A DNA stretch of 30,787 nucleotides, from contig CANRQD010000003.1 of assembly GCA_947632685.1 (NCBI GenBank), positions 1 through 30,787 of the forward strand. Reading direction: 5' to 3'. Source of the DNA: an uncultured Bacilli bacterium. Its GTDB lineage: Bacteria; Bacillota_I; Bacilli_A; RF39; UBA660. The position numbers were made by a program, and so were the translations under genes. This document shows positions 24,199-30,787 of the stretch, piece by piece. The notes under the pieces were generated by a model that worked only from the letters and a program-made list of their open reading frames with translations, was not told where the DNA came from and did not search any database. Numbering within the stretch: the stretch's first letter is position 1; every line of letters starts with the position of its first letter.

Positions 24199-26143
24199 AA
24201 GCTGCTTTTCCTCTACCTTTCTCATTACCTAAATAATTAAATTTATCATATATAGCATTACTATCATTTGCTTGCTCTACTGGTTGAACCAACATATTAG
24301 CTTCTGCTACTGCACGATTTAATTCATCAAGTCCAGCAACTTGTCCACTTAAATCTGTATTACGTATTTCTAATTGTTTTATAGTTCTATCTTGCTTATC
24401 TACAATAATTAATAATTTAGCATTTTTTCTTTTTTCTTCTAATAATTGCGCTCTAGATGATTCTAATTCACTTTTCAAAGATTGATTTTCTATAGCTTGA
24501 CCTTCACCATATTCTCTAACTATTTTTAAATTTTCTTCCAAAACAGCATTTTTTCCTGCTAAATCATCAATTTGCTCTCTTTGTCTTTTATTTTCAGCTA
24601 CTAAGTTAATAATCGTTAATTTAGCATTTTGTATACCTGGCGTTGCAATATCATTATCAGTTAACTCATATTTTTTATTTTGCTTATCATCAGACTTATT
24701 ACTATCTTCAACTACATTATTTTCTGCAGTATCTTCTTCTTCATCGGTATCTTGCTCAATTTCATCTTCTACAGTATCTTCTTCTTCATCAGCGTCTTGT
24801 TCAATTTCATCTTCTGCGGTGTCTTCTTCTTCATCAGTGTCTTGATCAATCTCATCTTCTGCAGTGTCTTCTTCATCATCAGTATCTTGCTCAACCTCAT
24901 CTTCTGCAGTATCTTCTTCTTCATCAGTGTCTTGATCAATCTCATCTTCTGCAGTATCTTCTTCTTCATCAGTATCTTGATCTACATTATTTTCTGCAGT
25001 ATTTTCTACATCACTAGTATCTTGGCCTACATTATTTTCTGCAGTATTTTCTACATCACTAGTATCTTGACTTACATCATTTTCTGCGGTATTTTCTATT
25101 TCATTAGTATCTTGATCTACATTATTTTCTGCAGTATTTTCTGCTTCACTAGTATCTTGACCTACATTATTTTCTGCGGTATTTTCTATTTCATTAGTAT
25201 CTTGACCTATATTATTTTCTGTAGTATTTTTAACCTCCATAGCATCCATGCCTATTCCGTTATTTTCCTGATTCATTTCTGCTTGATCAGATTGAACAGT
25301 AGGTATATCTGGTATTGAACTCAAAGCATCTTTATTTTCTTCTGGTTCATTTGATACTTTATTATCATTTACTATTTCCATTTGTTGTTGAGTATCTATA
25401 TTTGAATTTCCTACTTCATTAGGTATTTCGTTTATAATTTGATTTTGAATTGGTATATCTATATTAGGCATTATTTCTTGCATCTGATTTTCAGGAGCTT
25501 TGGTTTCTTCTGGTTGATTAGCTTCTACCTGTTGTCCCACAGATTGTTCTTCTGGCTCATTTTTTTCAATATTTTGTTGTAACATACTTGGATTAAATTT
25601 TACTATTTTACTATTTGGTTCTACAGATGTAAAATAGTAATCATCATTTAATTCTGCAATATAACTATAGTAACCATTTGCTACATTTAATCCATCAAAT
25701 GTATATATAGCAGCTTCAGAAAATTGATTTGCAAATAAAAAATCTCCACTCATTCCCATAACTTGAATAATCTGATCTTTTTTTGCTTGATTATTTGCCG
25801 CTAATGCTTCATTATTTGCAGGATTATTTTTACTATTAACAAGTGCTACTACTGATTCTTGTGTTGGAGTATTTTTCTCTACTAATAATAAATTATTTTC
25901 TATTAACTTTATAGATTTATTTTCAAAAGGTATTAATACATTACCATTTTTATCTATAACACCTATTGATGTAGCTGCAGCATGATTAATAGCTTCTTTT
26001 AAATTTATATTAGCAATGTAGTTTCCATTAGGTAATTCTCCATTAGGCATAAAATAATATAAAGTTTTATCATCTACCTTACCATAAATACATTCTGTAT
26101 TAGGATACCCTTTATCTTGTACTGTTCCTTTTAATATTTCCAT
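24197..26143 (-). CDS. Unknown 648-residue protein: WG-like N-domain, acidic 15-residue repeats, coiled coil
   Basis: Not recognised as a family. Residues 1-190 form a mixed domain with a WG/KWG-repeat-like phrase (IGVIDKNGNVLIPF, 60-73). No signal peptide or membrane segment is seen, so it is probably cytoplasmic. Residues 190-308 are Gln/Glu/Pro/Asn-rich linker. Residues 309-473 are eleven units of exactly 15 residues, very acidic. Residues 499-615 have a heptad-like pattern and should form a coiled coil (VAENKRQREQIDDLAGKNA onward). The end is EKGRGKAA. RBS AGGTGGTG precedes ATG 26143. The layout suggests a self-associating structural or scaffold protein with a repeat spacer. This is inference only. 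Confidence 0.8.
   Translation of the reverse strand: MEILKGTVQDKGYPNTECIYGKVDDKTLYYFMPNGELPNGNYIANINLKEAINHAAATSIGVIDKNGNVLIPFENKSIKLIENNLLLVEKNTPTQESVVALVNSKNNPANNEALAANNQAKKDQIIQVMGMSGDFLFANQFSEAAIYTFDGLNVANGYYSYIAELNDDYYFTSVEPNSKIVKFNPSMLQQNIEKNEPEEQSVGQQVEANQPEETKAPENQMQEIMPNIDIPIQNQIINEIPNEVGNSNIDTQQQMEIVNDNKVSNEPEENKDALSSIPDIPTVQSDQAEMNQENNGIGMDAMEVKNTTENNIGQDTNEIENTAENNVGQDTSEAENTAENNVDQDTNEIENTAENDVSQDTSDVENTAENNVGQDTSDVENTAENNVDQDTDEEEDTAEDEIDQDTDEEEDTAEDEVEQDTDDEEDTAEDEIDQDTDEEEDTAEDEIEQDADEEEDTVEDEIEQDTDEEEDTAENNVVEDSNKSDDKQNKKYELTDNDIATPGIQNAKLTIINLVAENKRQREQIDDLAGKNAVLEENLKIVREYGEGQAIENQSLKSELESSRAQLLEEKRKNAKLLIIVDKQDRTIKQLEIRNTDLSGQVAGLDELNRAVAEANMLVQPVEQANDSNAIYDKFNYLGNEKGRGKAA
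24725..25219 (-). repeat. Eleven 45-bp tandem repeats (minisatellite) within the coiled-coil protein gene
   Basis: 495 bp encodes exactly 11 units of 15 residues. Units 1-5 follow ENNVGQDTSEVENTA. Units 7-11 follow EDEIDQDTDEEEDTA. Unit 6 (384-398) is a hybrid with the first half of the first type and the second half of the other. A decayed unit flanks each side. Copies are near-identical at DNA level within each type, so copy number may vary between strains. Confidence 0.9.
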
Positions 26144-26159
26144 AGCTACACCACCTATT

Positions 26160-26179
26160 TTATACTATATATAGTATAA
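26160..26179. promoter_or_regulatory. Perfect 20-bp palindrome at the start point of the acidic repeat-protein gene
   Basis: TTATACTATA followed by its exact reverse complement TATAGTATAA. It overlaps the -10 element and the predicted start point and ends about 16 bases before ATG 26143. It could be an operator for a dimeric repressor, or a hairpin in the leader that covers the RBS. Confidence 0.5.
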
Positions 26180-26204
26180 TATCATATATTTTTTATTTTA
26201 ACAA
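26176..26204 (-). promoter_or_regulatory. Sigma-A-type promoter of the acidic repeat-protein gene
   Basis: On the minus strand TTGTTA (26204-26199), a 17-base spacer, then TATTAT (26181-26176). The -10 is one mismatch from consensus and overlaps the palindrome. Confidence 0.5.
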
Positions 26205-26266
26205 TAAATTGTATAAAATTATTTAATAAATATCATAATATATATGAATACTTGCTGTGTTCACAT

Positions 26267-26293
26267 AGGCAACCTTAGGGTTGCTTTTCTTTT
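26267..26293 (+). terminator. Strong terminator in the leader of the 252-residue protein gene
   Basis: AGGCAACC (26267-26274) and GGTTGCTT (26279-26286) form an 8-bp stem with a TTAG loop, followed by TTCTTTTT. It is unusually GC-rich for this window. No plus-strand gene ends before it, since the flanking gene to the left is transcribed away. It must end a short RNA or control the gene starting at 26324. Upstream TTGC (26252-26255) could pair with GCAA of the terminator arm as an alternative fold. Confidence 0.75.
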
Positions 26294-26323
26294 TATATTT
26301 GATAAAATATAATTGGTGGTAGT

Positions 26324-27082
26324 ATGGATACAAAAAAACAATTAACCATAGGTATGTCCCTACTTTTTATATTTGTAATATCTTTTTTTGGAATAATAAT
26401 AATCAATATTAAAAATAAAGAATTATTACTTCCTAAAGTAGAGAAAAAAATGGATTCATATATTAAAAATAAATATATAGATATAAGTAATAATATAAAT
26501 ATAAATAAAGCTAAATATAATAATTCTAAAAACCAATATGAAATCAAAGTATCATCAAAAGATAATAATAATTTATATTTTATGGTTTATTATAAAAATA
26601 ACAAATTTTCTAATACATATAAAAATGATTATATTAAAGGTAATAGTCTATTAAATTATTATAAAAAAAGTTTTCTAAAAAAATTACCAAAATCCAAAAA
26701 ATATATAAATACTGAAATTTCATTTACTAAAAGTTTAAATAATTATAGTAGTATTGTAAAAAAAGCTTTAATTGACAACGATAATATAGCTGAACTTTCA
26801 ATATATAGTATAAAGTCAGATACAATAGTTCCTAACTTTAATAATGATAGTTTAATAAATTATATTAATAATTATTATAAATATATAAATAATAGTAATT
26901 TAAAACCCAAGTATTATAATTTAATCTTAACCAATAAGGATGATATAACTAAATCATTAGAAATAAATAATTTAAATGAAGAATTAATTATTAATAATTT
27001 AGAAGAAATAGTAACTAGTATAGTAAATAATGATAAAACTATAACTAAAAAATATGATTTTAATTATAAATATAGTGACTAA
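26324..27082 (+). CDS. Unknown membrane-anchored protein, 252 residues
   Basis: Not recognised. A short basic N-terminus is followed by one membrane helix (about residues 9-28, MSLLFIFVISFFGIIIINI). The remaining 220 hydrophilic residues are extremely rich in Asn, Lys, Tyr and Ile and presumably lie outside. There are no cysteines or catalytic motifs. RBS GGTGGT precedes ATG 26324. Its stop codon overlaps that of the convergent CmpB-type gene by bases 27079-27082. A terminator in its leader suggests regulated expression. Confidence 0.75.
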   Translation: MDTKKQLTIGMSLLFIFVISFFGIIIINIKNKELLLPKVEKKMDSYIKNKYIDISNNININKAKYNNSKNQYEIKVSSKDNNNLYFMVYYKNNKFSNTYKNDYIKGNSLLNYYKKSFLKKLPKSKKYINTEISFTKSLNNYSSIVKKALIDNDNIAELSIYSIKSDTIVPNFNNDSLINYINNYYKYINNSNLKPKYYNLILTNKDDITKSLEINNLNEELIINNLEEIVTSIVNNDKTITKKYDFNYKYSD

Positions 27083-27588
27083 TTATTTAAAAATGTAATA
27101 ATAGCGTCACCAATAAATATTAATAATACTAAGTATGTTATAACACTTGGTATTTTTTTTATTATTTTATCAACTAAAGGTTTTATTAAATAGATTACTA
27201 CTAATGACATAGTCCCCCAAACTAAGCTTATTTCTAAAGCAATGTAATGACCAATATTAAATTTTAGATCACTATAATCCCAAAATACTTTATTAAATAG
27301 TTTTTCTATTAAAATTCCTCCTAGTAATTCTATTAATGTTAAAACTATTGTAGATATTAAAAATACTAATACTATTTTCAGATATCTTGGTACTTTTATT
27401 CTATTAAATACTAATCTCATTATAATTATTATTAAGACTGTACCTAAGCCATATACTGGTATCCATGGTCCATACATTATACCATTATTCATATTTTTAA
27501 AGAAAAATGTTTTAAGAGTTGTTTCTATAATATAGCCTATACAAGAAAATACTAAAAACACATTAATATAATAAGTTATTTTTTTCAT
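27079..27588 (-). CDS. CmpB-type putative membrane permease (PF06541-like)
   Basis: 169 residues with five membrane segments, resembling the putative ABC-transporter type IV family. Typical features are FLVFSCIGYIIETTLKTFFF at the N-terminus, NNGIMYGPWIPVYGLGTVLI after it, and LIELLGGILIEKLFNKVFWDYSD in the middle. The family is common in Bacillota and its transport role is not established. No ATPase partner is nearby. RBS AGGTGATT precedes ATG 27588. Confidence 0.85.
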   Translation of the reverse strand: MKKITYYINVFLVFSCIGYIIETTLKTFFFKNMNNGIMYGPWIPVYGLGTVLIIIIMRLVFNRIKVPRYLKIVLVFLISTIVLTLIELLGGILIEKLFNKVFWDYSDLKFNIGHYIALEISLVWGTMSLVVIYLIKPLVDKIIKKIPSVITYLVLLIFIGDAIITFLNN

Positions 27589-27613
27589 ACAATCACCTAA
27601 TTATAGTATGTAC

Positions 27614-27639
27614 AAAAAAAAAGAGAAATATCTCTTTTT
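27614..27639 (-). terminator. Terminator of the YjcZ-like peptide genes
   Basis: AAAAAGAGA (27618-27626) and TCTCTTTTT (27631-27639) form a 9-bp stem with an AATA loop, followed on the minus strand by four more T. It overlaps the last stop codon. Confidence 0.75.
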
Positions 27640-27745
27640 AGCAAGCTATACTACTTCCTAAGATAATAGCAAGTAATATATATAATACTAATATAATTAA
27701 GTAATTACTTCTGCCTCCACGGCATGTATTTTCTTGGCAAGACAT
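27638..27745 (-). CDS. YjcZ-like small sporulation membrane peptide, 35 residues
   Basis: A small reading frame with a very strong RBS (GGAGGTG, eight bases before ATG 27745). The product starts MSCQENTCRGGRSNY, then has one hydrophobic helix, LIILVLYILLAIILG, and ends SSIAC. The MSC start, glycine-containing head and LIxLVLxILLxII helix match the YjcZ/SscA-type peptides of spore formers, which are small proteins linked to spore coat assembly. The extra cysteines (positions 3, 8, 35) could form disulfides. It lies 15 bp after a second similar peptide and ends in a terminator. Confidence 0.75.
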   Translation of the reverse strand: MSCQENTCRGGRSNYLIILVLYILLAIILGSSIAC

Positions 27746-27760
27746 TATTTATACACCTCC

Positions 27761-27841
27761 TTAAATATAAGCACCTAGAATAATAATTAAAAGAATAAAT
27801 AATACTAATATAATAGCAGTTGATGAAACATAATTACCCAT
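27761..27841 (-). CDS. YjcZ-like small membrane peptide, 26 residues
   Basis: Starts at ATG 27841 behind a strong RBS (AGGAGGA, six to seven bases upstream). The product MGNYVSSTA plus the helix IILVLFILLIIILG and AYI is almost only a membrane helix, and the helix resembles both its neighbour and YjcZ. It is the first of a two-gene unit whose upstream region carries a sigma-K/E-like element, which supports expression in the mother cell during sporulation. Confidence 0.72.
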   Translation of the reverse strand: MGNYVSSTAIILVLFILLIIILGAYI

Positions 27842-27873
27842 AGTAATTTCCTCCTTTTTTATGGTATTCACAT

Positions 27874-27901
27874 TATTTTATGGCAAAAACGTTATTTGTG
27901 T
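27874..27901 (-). promoter_or_regulatory. Mother-cell sigma (K/E)-like promoter for the YjcZ-like peptides
   Basis: On the minus strand AC (27901-27900) is followed after 17 bases by CATAAAATA (27882-27874), fitting the sigma-K pattern AC, 16-17 bases, CATANNNTA. The -10 also fits sigma-E. The start point would be about 25 bases before ATG 27841. The match is short, so confidence rests on the product type. Confidence 0.45.
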
Positions 27902-27964
27902 GATTATATATATCTAATTTATTTATTTTTTTATGTTAATTTACAATATGTTTTTTTATTTTTA

Positions 27965-27993
27965 TTTACTTATAAACCTTTTTAAATTATGAT
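27965..27993 (+). promoter_or_regulatory. Sigma-A-type promoter for the PrsW-like gene
   Basis: TTTACT (27965-27970), a 17-base spacer, then TATGAT (27988-27993). The start codon at 28012 follows closely behind GGTGATT. Confidence 0.5.
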
Positions 27994-28011
27994 AATATTG
28001 GTGATTATTAT

Positions 28012-28809
28012 ATGGATAGTACTAAGTTTTTACTAATTTTATCAATTTTACCATCTGTGATATTAGGTATTATGATTTATAAAAAAGATGTAGTTGAAAA
28101 GGAACCTAAAAAGTTATTAATACTATTATTATTAGGTGGCTTAGGAGCTGCAGTATTAACACTAGTTATTTCACTACTTTTAGATTCTTTTTTACCTGAT
28201 TTTGATGATTCTATGAAAGTTAGTGAATTATATTTAATCATATATACTTTTATTAAAATAGCTTTAGTAGAAGAATTTAGTAAATGGATTATTCTTAAAA
28301 AAATAACTTGGACTAATAAAGAATTTAATTATATATTTGATGCAATTGTATATGCAGTATTTATAGCACTCGGGTTTGCTACTATAGAAAATATTTTATA
28401 TGTAACTGGTACAAATGGAGGCTTTGCTGTTGCTATTTTAAGAGCGCTACTATCAGTTCCAGGGCATGTTTTTGATGGTGTTTTTATGGGATATTATTAT
28501 GGACTTAGTAAACAAGCCGAAATTAATGGTAATAAAAAAATTATGAAAAAAAATATGATATTAAGTTTACTACTACCTACAATACTACACTTTATATTTG
28601 ATTATCTATTGACATCTAATAATGATTATTTACTAATTATATATTTAGTATTTGTAATACTCTTATATATAAATGCCTTTAAAAGAATAAACCAACTATC
28701 AAGTATTACTGTAAGTCTTGATAATAATCAAAATCATAAATATTGTACTAATTGTGGACATGAAATAAGTGGCAATTTTTGTAGTAACTGTGGCTGCCAA
28801 GTCAAGTAA
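28012..28809 (+). CDS. PrsW-family intramembrane protease with C-terminal zinc ribbon
   Basis: A 265-residue membrane protein with about eight hydrophobic segments. The PrsW metal-protease motifs are all present: VEEFSKW (Glu87, Glu88), FATIENILY (Glu126), GHVFDGVFMG (His152, Asp155) and HFIFD (His193, Asp197). B. subtilis PrsW makes the first cut in anti-sigma factor RsiW. Here the substrate is unknown and no anti-sigma gene is nearby. The last 25 residues form a zinc ribbon, CTNCG and CSNCG (Cys245, 248, 257, 260), which should be in the cytoplasm. RBS GGTGATT precedes ATG 28012. A prsA-like gene follows after 75 bp. Confidence 0.9.
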   Translation: MDSTKFLLILSILPSVILGIMIYKKDVVEKEPKKLLILLLLGGLGAAVLTLVISLLLDSFLPDFDDSMKVSELYLIIYTFIKIALVEEFSKWIILKKITWTNKEFNYIFDAIVYAVFIALGFATIENILYVTGTNGGFAVAILRALLSVPGHVFDGVFMGYYYGLSKQAEINGNKKIMKKNMILSLLLPTILHFIFDYLLTSNNDYLLIIYLVFVILLYINAFKRINQLSSITVSLDNNQNHKYCTNCGHEISGNFCSNCGCQVK

Positions 28810-28884
28810 ATTTAAAAAAATACTTATATTTAATTGCACATTATTACTTTTTTTGTTATTATAATTAATTGTTAGGAGGATTTT

Positions 28885-29889
28885 ATGAAAAGTAGAAAAA
28901 AGATTGTATATTTAATGTTAATTTTAACTGTTTCTTTATTAATAACTGGTTGTGGAAAAAGTGCTAAACTAAAGAATAATACTACTGTAGTATCTATGAG
29001 CAAAAATAAAATTAGTTCTGATGATTTTTATAATGAATTAAAGAAAGATTCTATAGAAAAACTAATTAATATGATTGATCATAAATTACTTGATAAGAAA
29101 TATCCTAGTGATAGTGAAGAAGAACAATCTATAAATAGTCAAATAGAAAATGTTAAATCATACTATAAGGATAATGAAGATTCATATCTTGCAGCTATTA
29201 AGTCTTATTTTGGAGTTAATAGTGAAGATGAACTTAGAGATGTATTATCATTAGAATATAAAAGAGAAAAAGCCGTTAAAGATTATGTAAATAAACATTT
29301 AACTGATGCTGAAATAAAGAAATATTATGATGAGAATATTTATGGTGATATTAAAGCTAGTCATATATTAATATCTGTTGAAACTAATGATAAAATGTCT
29401 GATGATGAAAAAGAAAAAGCTAAAGAAAAAGCTCGTAAAAAAGCTGAAAAAATAATTAAAGAATTAGATGATGGTAAAAAGTTTAGTGAACTTGCTAAAA
29501 AATATTCTGATGATGACGCTACTAAAAATAAAGGTGGAGATTTAGGATATTTTAATAAGGATGATATGGATGGAAGCTTTTGGAATGCAGCATTAGAATT
29601 AAAGAAAAATGAATATACAAAAGAACCTGTTGAATCATCATACGGATATCATATTATTCTTAAAACTGGACAAAAAGAAAAGAAAACTCTAAAAGGTCTT
29701 AAATCTAGTATTAAAGAAACTTTAACTACTAATAAACTAAGTGATGATAAAACTCTATATTATAAAACTTTAATGTCTATCAGAGAAGATAATAAAGTTA
29801 CTTTTAAAGATGATGATTTAAATAAACAATATAATGATTATATGGATAATTTAATAAAGCAAGCTAATGGTTCTACTGATGCACAATAA
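28885..29889 (+). CDS. PrsA-like foldase lipoprotein (parvulin peptidyl-prolyl isomerase)
   Basis: A 334-residue lipoprotein on the outer face of the membrane that would help secreted proteins fold. A lipobox LITGC puts lipidation at Cys23. An N-terminal chaperone-type helical domain (about 30-150) is followed by one parvulin domain (about 156-261), with IKASHILI, FSELAKKYSDD, GGDLGYF and SSYGYHIILKTG in the expected order. A helical C-terminal part (about 265-334) completes the chaperone lobe. Family members are usually 280-330 residues. RBS AGGAGGA precedes ATG 28885. The window encodes several secreted enzymes and surface proteins that could be clients, but this is inference. Confidence 0.92.
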   Translation: MKSRKKIVYLMLILTVSLLITGCGKSAKLKNNTTVVSMSKNKISSDDFYNELKKDSIEKLINMIDHKLLDKKYPSDSEEEQSINSQIENVKSYYKDNEDSYLAAIKSYFGVNSEDELRDVLSLEYKREKAVKDYVNKHLTDAEIKKYYDENIYGDIKASHILISVETNDKMSDDEKEKAKEKARKKAEKIIKELDDGKKFSELAKKYSDDDATKNKGGDLGYFNKDDMDGSFWNAALELKKNEYTKEPVESSYGYHIILKTGQKEKKTLKGLKSSIKETLTTNKLSDDKTLYYKTLMSIREDNKVTFKDDDLNKQYNDYMDNLIKQANGSTDAQ

Positions 29890-29915
29890 AATACTCTAAT
29901 GAGTATTTTTTGTTT
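29889..29915 (+). terminator. Terminator between convergent prsA-like and GT-C-like genes
   Basis: AAATACTC (29889-29896) and GAGTATTT (29901-29908) form an 8-bp stem with a TAAT loop, followed by TTTGTTTT. It overlaps the prsA-like stop and the end of the opposite gene. The AT symmetry suggests it could act both ways. Confidence 0.8.
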
Positions 29916-30787
29916 TATATAATATATTATTTTTATCTTCATATACTTTTATAAAATCTATATTATCTTTAAAATAATTATAAATCTTATACTTTTTATC
30001 TATTAAATAATAATCAAAATTATATTTTTTTATTAATTTGTCAGTATTAATATTCTTTGAAATATTTATATAATCTTTGTAATTATAGTTAGAATATAAA
30101 TCTGCTCTCCCATCTACAAATACTTTAATATCTTTACTAATTAAATAGCCTCCATCATCATATAAATTAAATAATCTTTTTGGTTTTTCTTTTTTTATTA
30201 TAGATATCATTTTATCAGATAGATATTTAACATCTATTCTTTTTTTTATATTAGGCATATTTATTATAAAGATTATACATAACAAAATACTTGTAATTAG
30301 TAATATTACATTAGTATTTTTATCATTTTTTCTTGGTTTTATATAATTAAATATAAAGAATGAAGATACTATATATAAATAATTAGAAAATCTAAAACTT
30401 TTTATTCCTAAAGCTATAAATATAATTAATAAAACTAAATCTATAAAATTTATTTTTTCTTTACTTTTTATAATTATTAATAATAGTATTGTTATAAAAC
30501 CAAAATATATATAATTATTAGGAATTATTTTTATAATAGGTTGCCATTCTGTAATATTTTGTTGCATAGTAATATTAAATATATTTTCATATGGATATAT
30601 AAGCATTTTATAGCCATGGGGATTTATACAAATAGCGATGATACATAGTAATAATACTATAGTATATTTTTTTATTTGAATATTTGATAGTTTATCTGAC
30701 TTTATATATTTATTATTAAATGAAAATATACCCGTAACTATAAACATTAATATTAATATATAACTTAAATTAGAAGAACCTCCATGT
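29896..30787 (-). CDS. Polytopic membrane protein, GT-C glycosyltransferase-like, N-terminus beyond window
   Basis: The frame stays open upstream of the first ATG (30747) to the window end and encodes HGGSSNLSY there, so the gene begins outside and ATG 30747 is probably internal. Visible parts are several membrane helices, INPHGYKMLIYPY with ITEWQP in the loop after it, more helices, and a soluble C-terminal domain with DDGGYLIS and VFVDGRADLY. I recognise this combination (an HGG loop, NPxG with EWQ, GGYL, DGRAD) from uncharacterised large membrane proteins resembling GT-C lipid-sugar transferases. Neither substrate nor reaction is known. It ends at a shared terminator with prsA. Confidence 0.7.
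   Translation of the reverse strand, partial: HGGSSNLSYILILMFIVTGIFSFNNKYIKSDKLSNIQIKKYTIVLLLCIIAICINPHGYKMLIYPYENIFNITMQQNITEWQPIIKIIPNNYIYFGFITILLLIIIKSKEKINFIDLVLLIIFIALGIKSFRFSNYLYIVSSFFIFNYIKPRKNDKNTNVILLITSILLCIIFIINMPNIKKRIDVKYLSDKMISIIKKEKPKRLFNLYDDGGYLISKDIKVFVDGRADLYSNYNYKDYINISKNINTDKLIKKYNFDYYLIDKKYKIYNYFKDNIDFIKVYEDKNNILYKTKNTH

Noticed and set aside
24725..25219. Possible CRISPR array
   Set aside because: Units of 45 bp follow each other without spacers, stay in one reading frame and code for a 15-residue protein repeat.
24643..25318. Long plus-strand open frames (124 and 212 codons) opposite the acidic repeat protein
   Set aside because: They arise from the 45-bp periodicity and the biased codon use of the acidic repeats on the other strand. 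No RBS is seen, and the translations are low-complexity Leu/Phe/Ile stretches.
26240..26290. Small signal recognition particle RNA or a known riboswitch
   Set aside because: The conserved SRP loop sequences and the preQ1, fluoride or other riboswitch motifs I know are absent. Only the terminator hairpin is supported.

Overview
The window is a strongly AT-rich chromosomal segment. Genes use the standard bacterial code, since TGA serves as a stop (spoVAC). Most start behind GGAG/GGTG-type ribosome binding sites and end at compact hairpin-plus-T terminators. Sporulation genes (sigF, spoVAC, spoVAD, two YjcZ-like peptides), a SufS/SufU-type iron-sulfur operon, a sortase and a PrsA-like lipoprotein point to a low-GC, endospore-forming member of the Bacillota, probably an uncultured gut-type Bacilli/Erysipelotrichia-like lineage. 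I cannot name the species. No rRNA, tRNA, CRISPR array or insertion sequence was recognised.

Left block (1-6986, all minus strand). In transcription order: a DacF-type D,D-carboxypeptidase; two unknown proteins; a COG2509-type FAD dehydrogenase; a lipid kinase; a STAS protein; the forespore sigma factor sigF; spoVAC; and spoVAD, cut by the window edge. Bacillus has dacF-spoIIAA-spoIIAB-sigF followed by spoVA. Here the order is kept, but four genes sit between dacF and the STAS gene, and the anti-sigma kinase gene spoIIAB is absent. The STAS protein also lacks the phosphorylatable serine. A Spo0A box precedes the STAS gene. A terminator and a sigma-G-like promoter separate sigF from spoVAC.

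Cell-envelope block (7077-16427). A VanY-like M15 peptidase diverges from dacF. Reading leftward from 16427, a thioester-domain surface protein with an IPNTA sorting signal is followed by its likely sortase and a polytopic membrane protein. A separately promoted 1916-residue repeat protein follows, anchored by N-terminal membrane helices rather than by a sorting signal.

Middle (16493-19057). Pyrimidine-nucleoside phosphorylase overlaps a GNAT acetyltransferase gene. Beyond them are a small XRE regulator and a short second-type SSB.

suf operon (19211-24075). The order is sufC, a half-length sufD, sufS, sufU, an unknown 175-residue gene, sufB. The genes are overlapping or nearly so, so they are probably one transcript that builds and delivers Fe-S clusters.

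Right block (24197-30787). This holds an acidic coiled-coil protein with eleven perfectly spaced 45-bp repeats, an unknown single-helix membrane protein, a CmpB-type membrane protein, two tiny YjcZ-like peptides missed by length cut-offs, PrsW fused to a zinc ribbon, a PrsA/parvulin lipoprotein, and a partial GT-C-like membrane protein running off the right edge.
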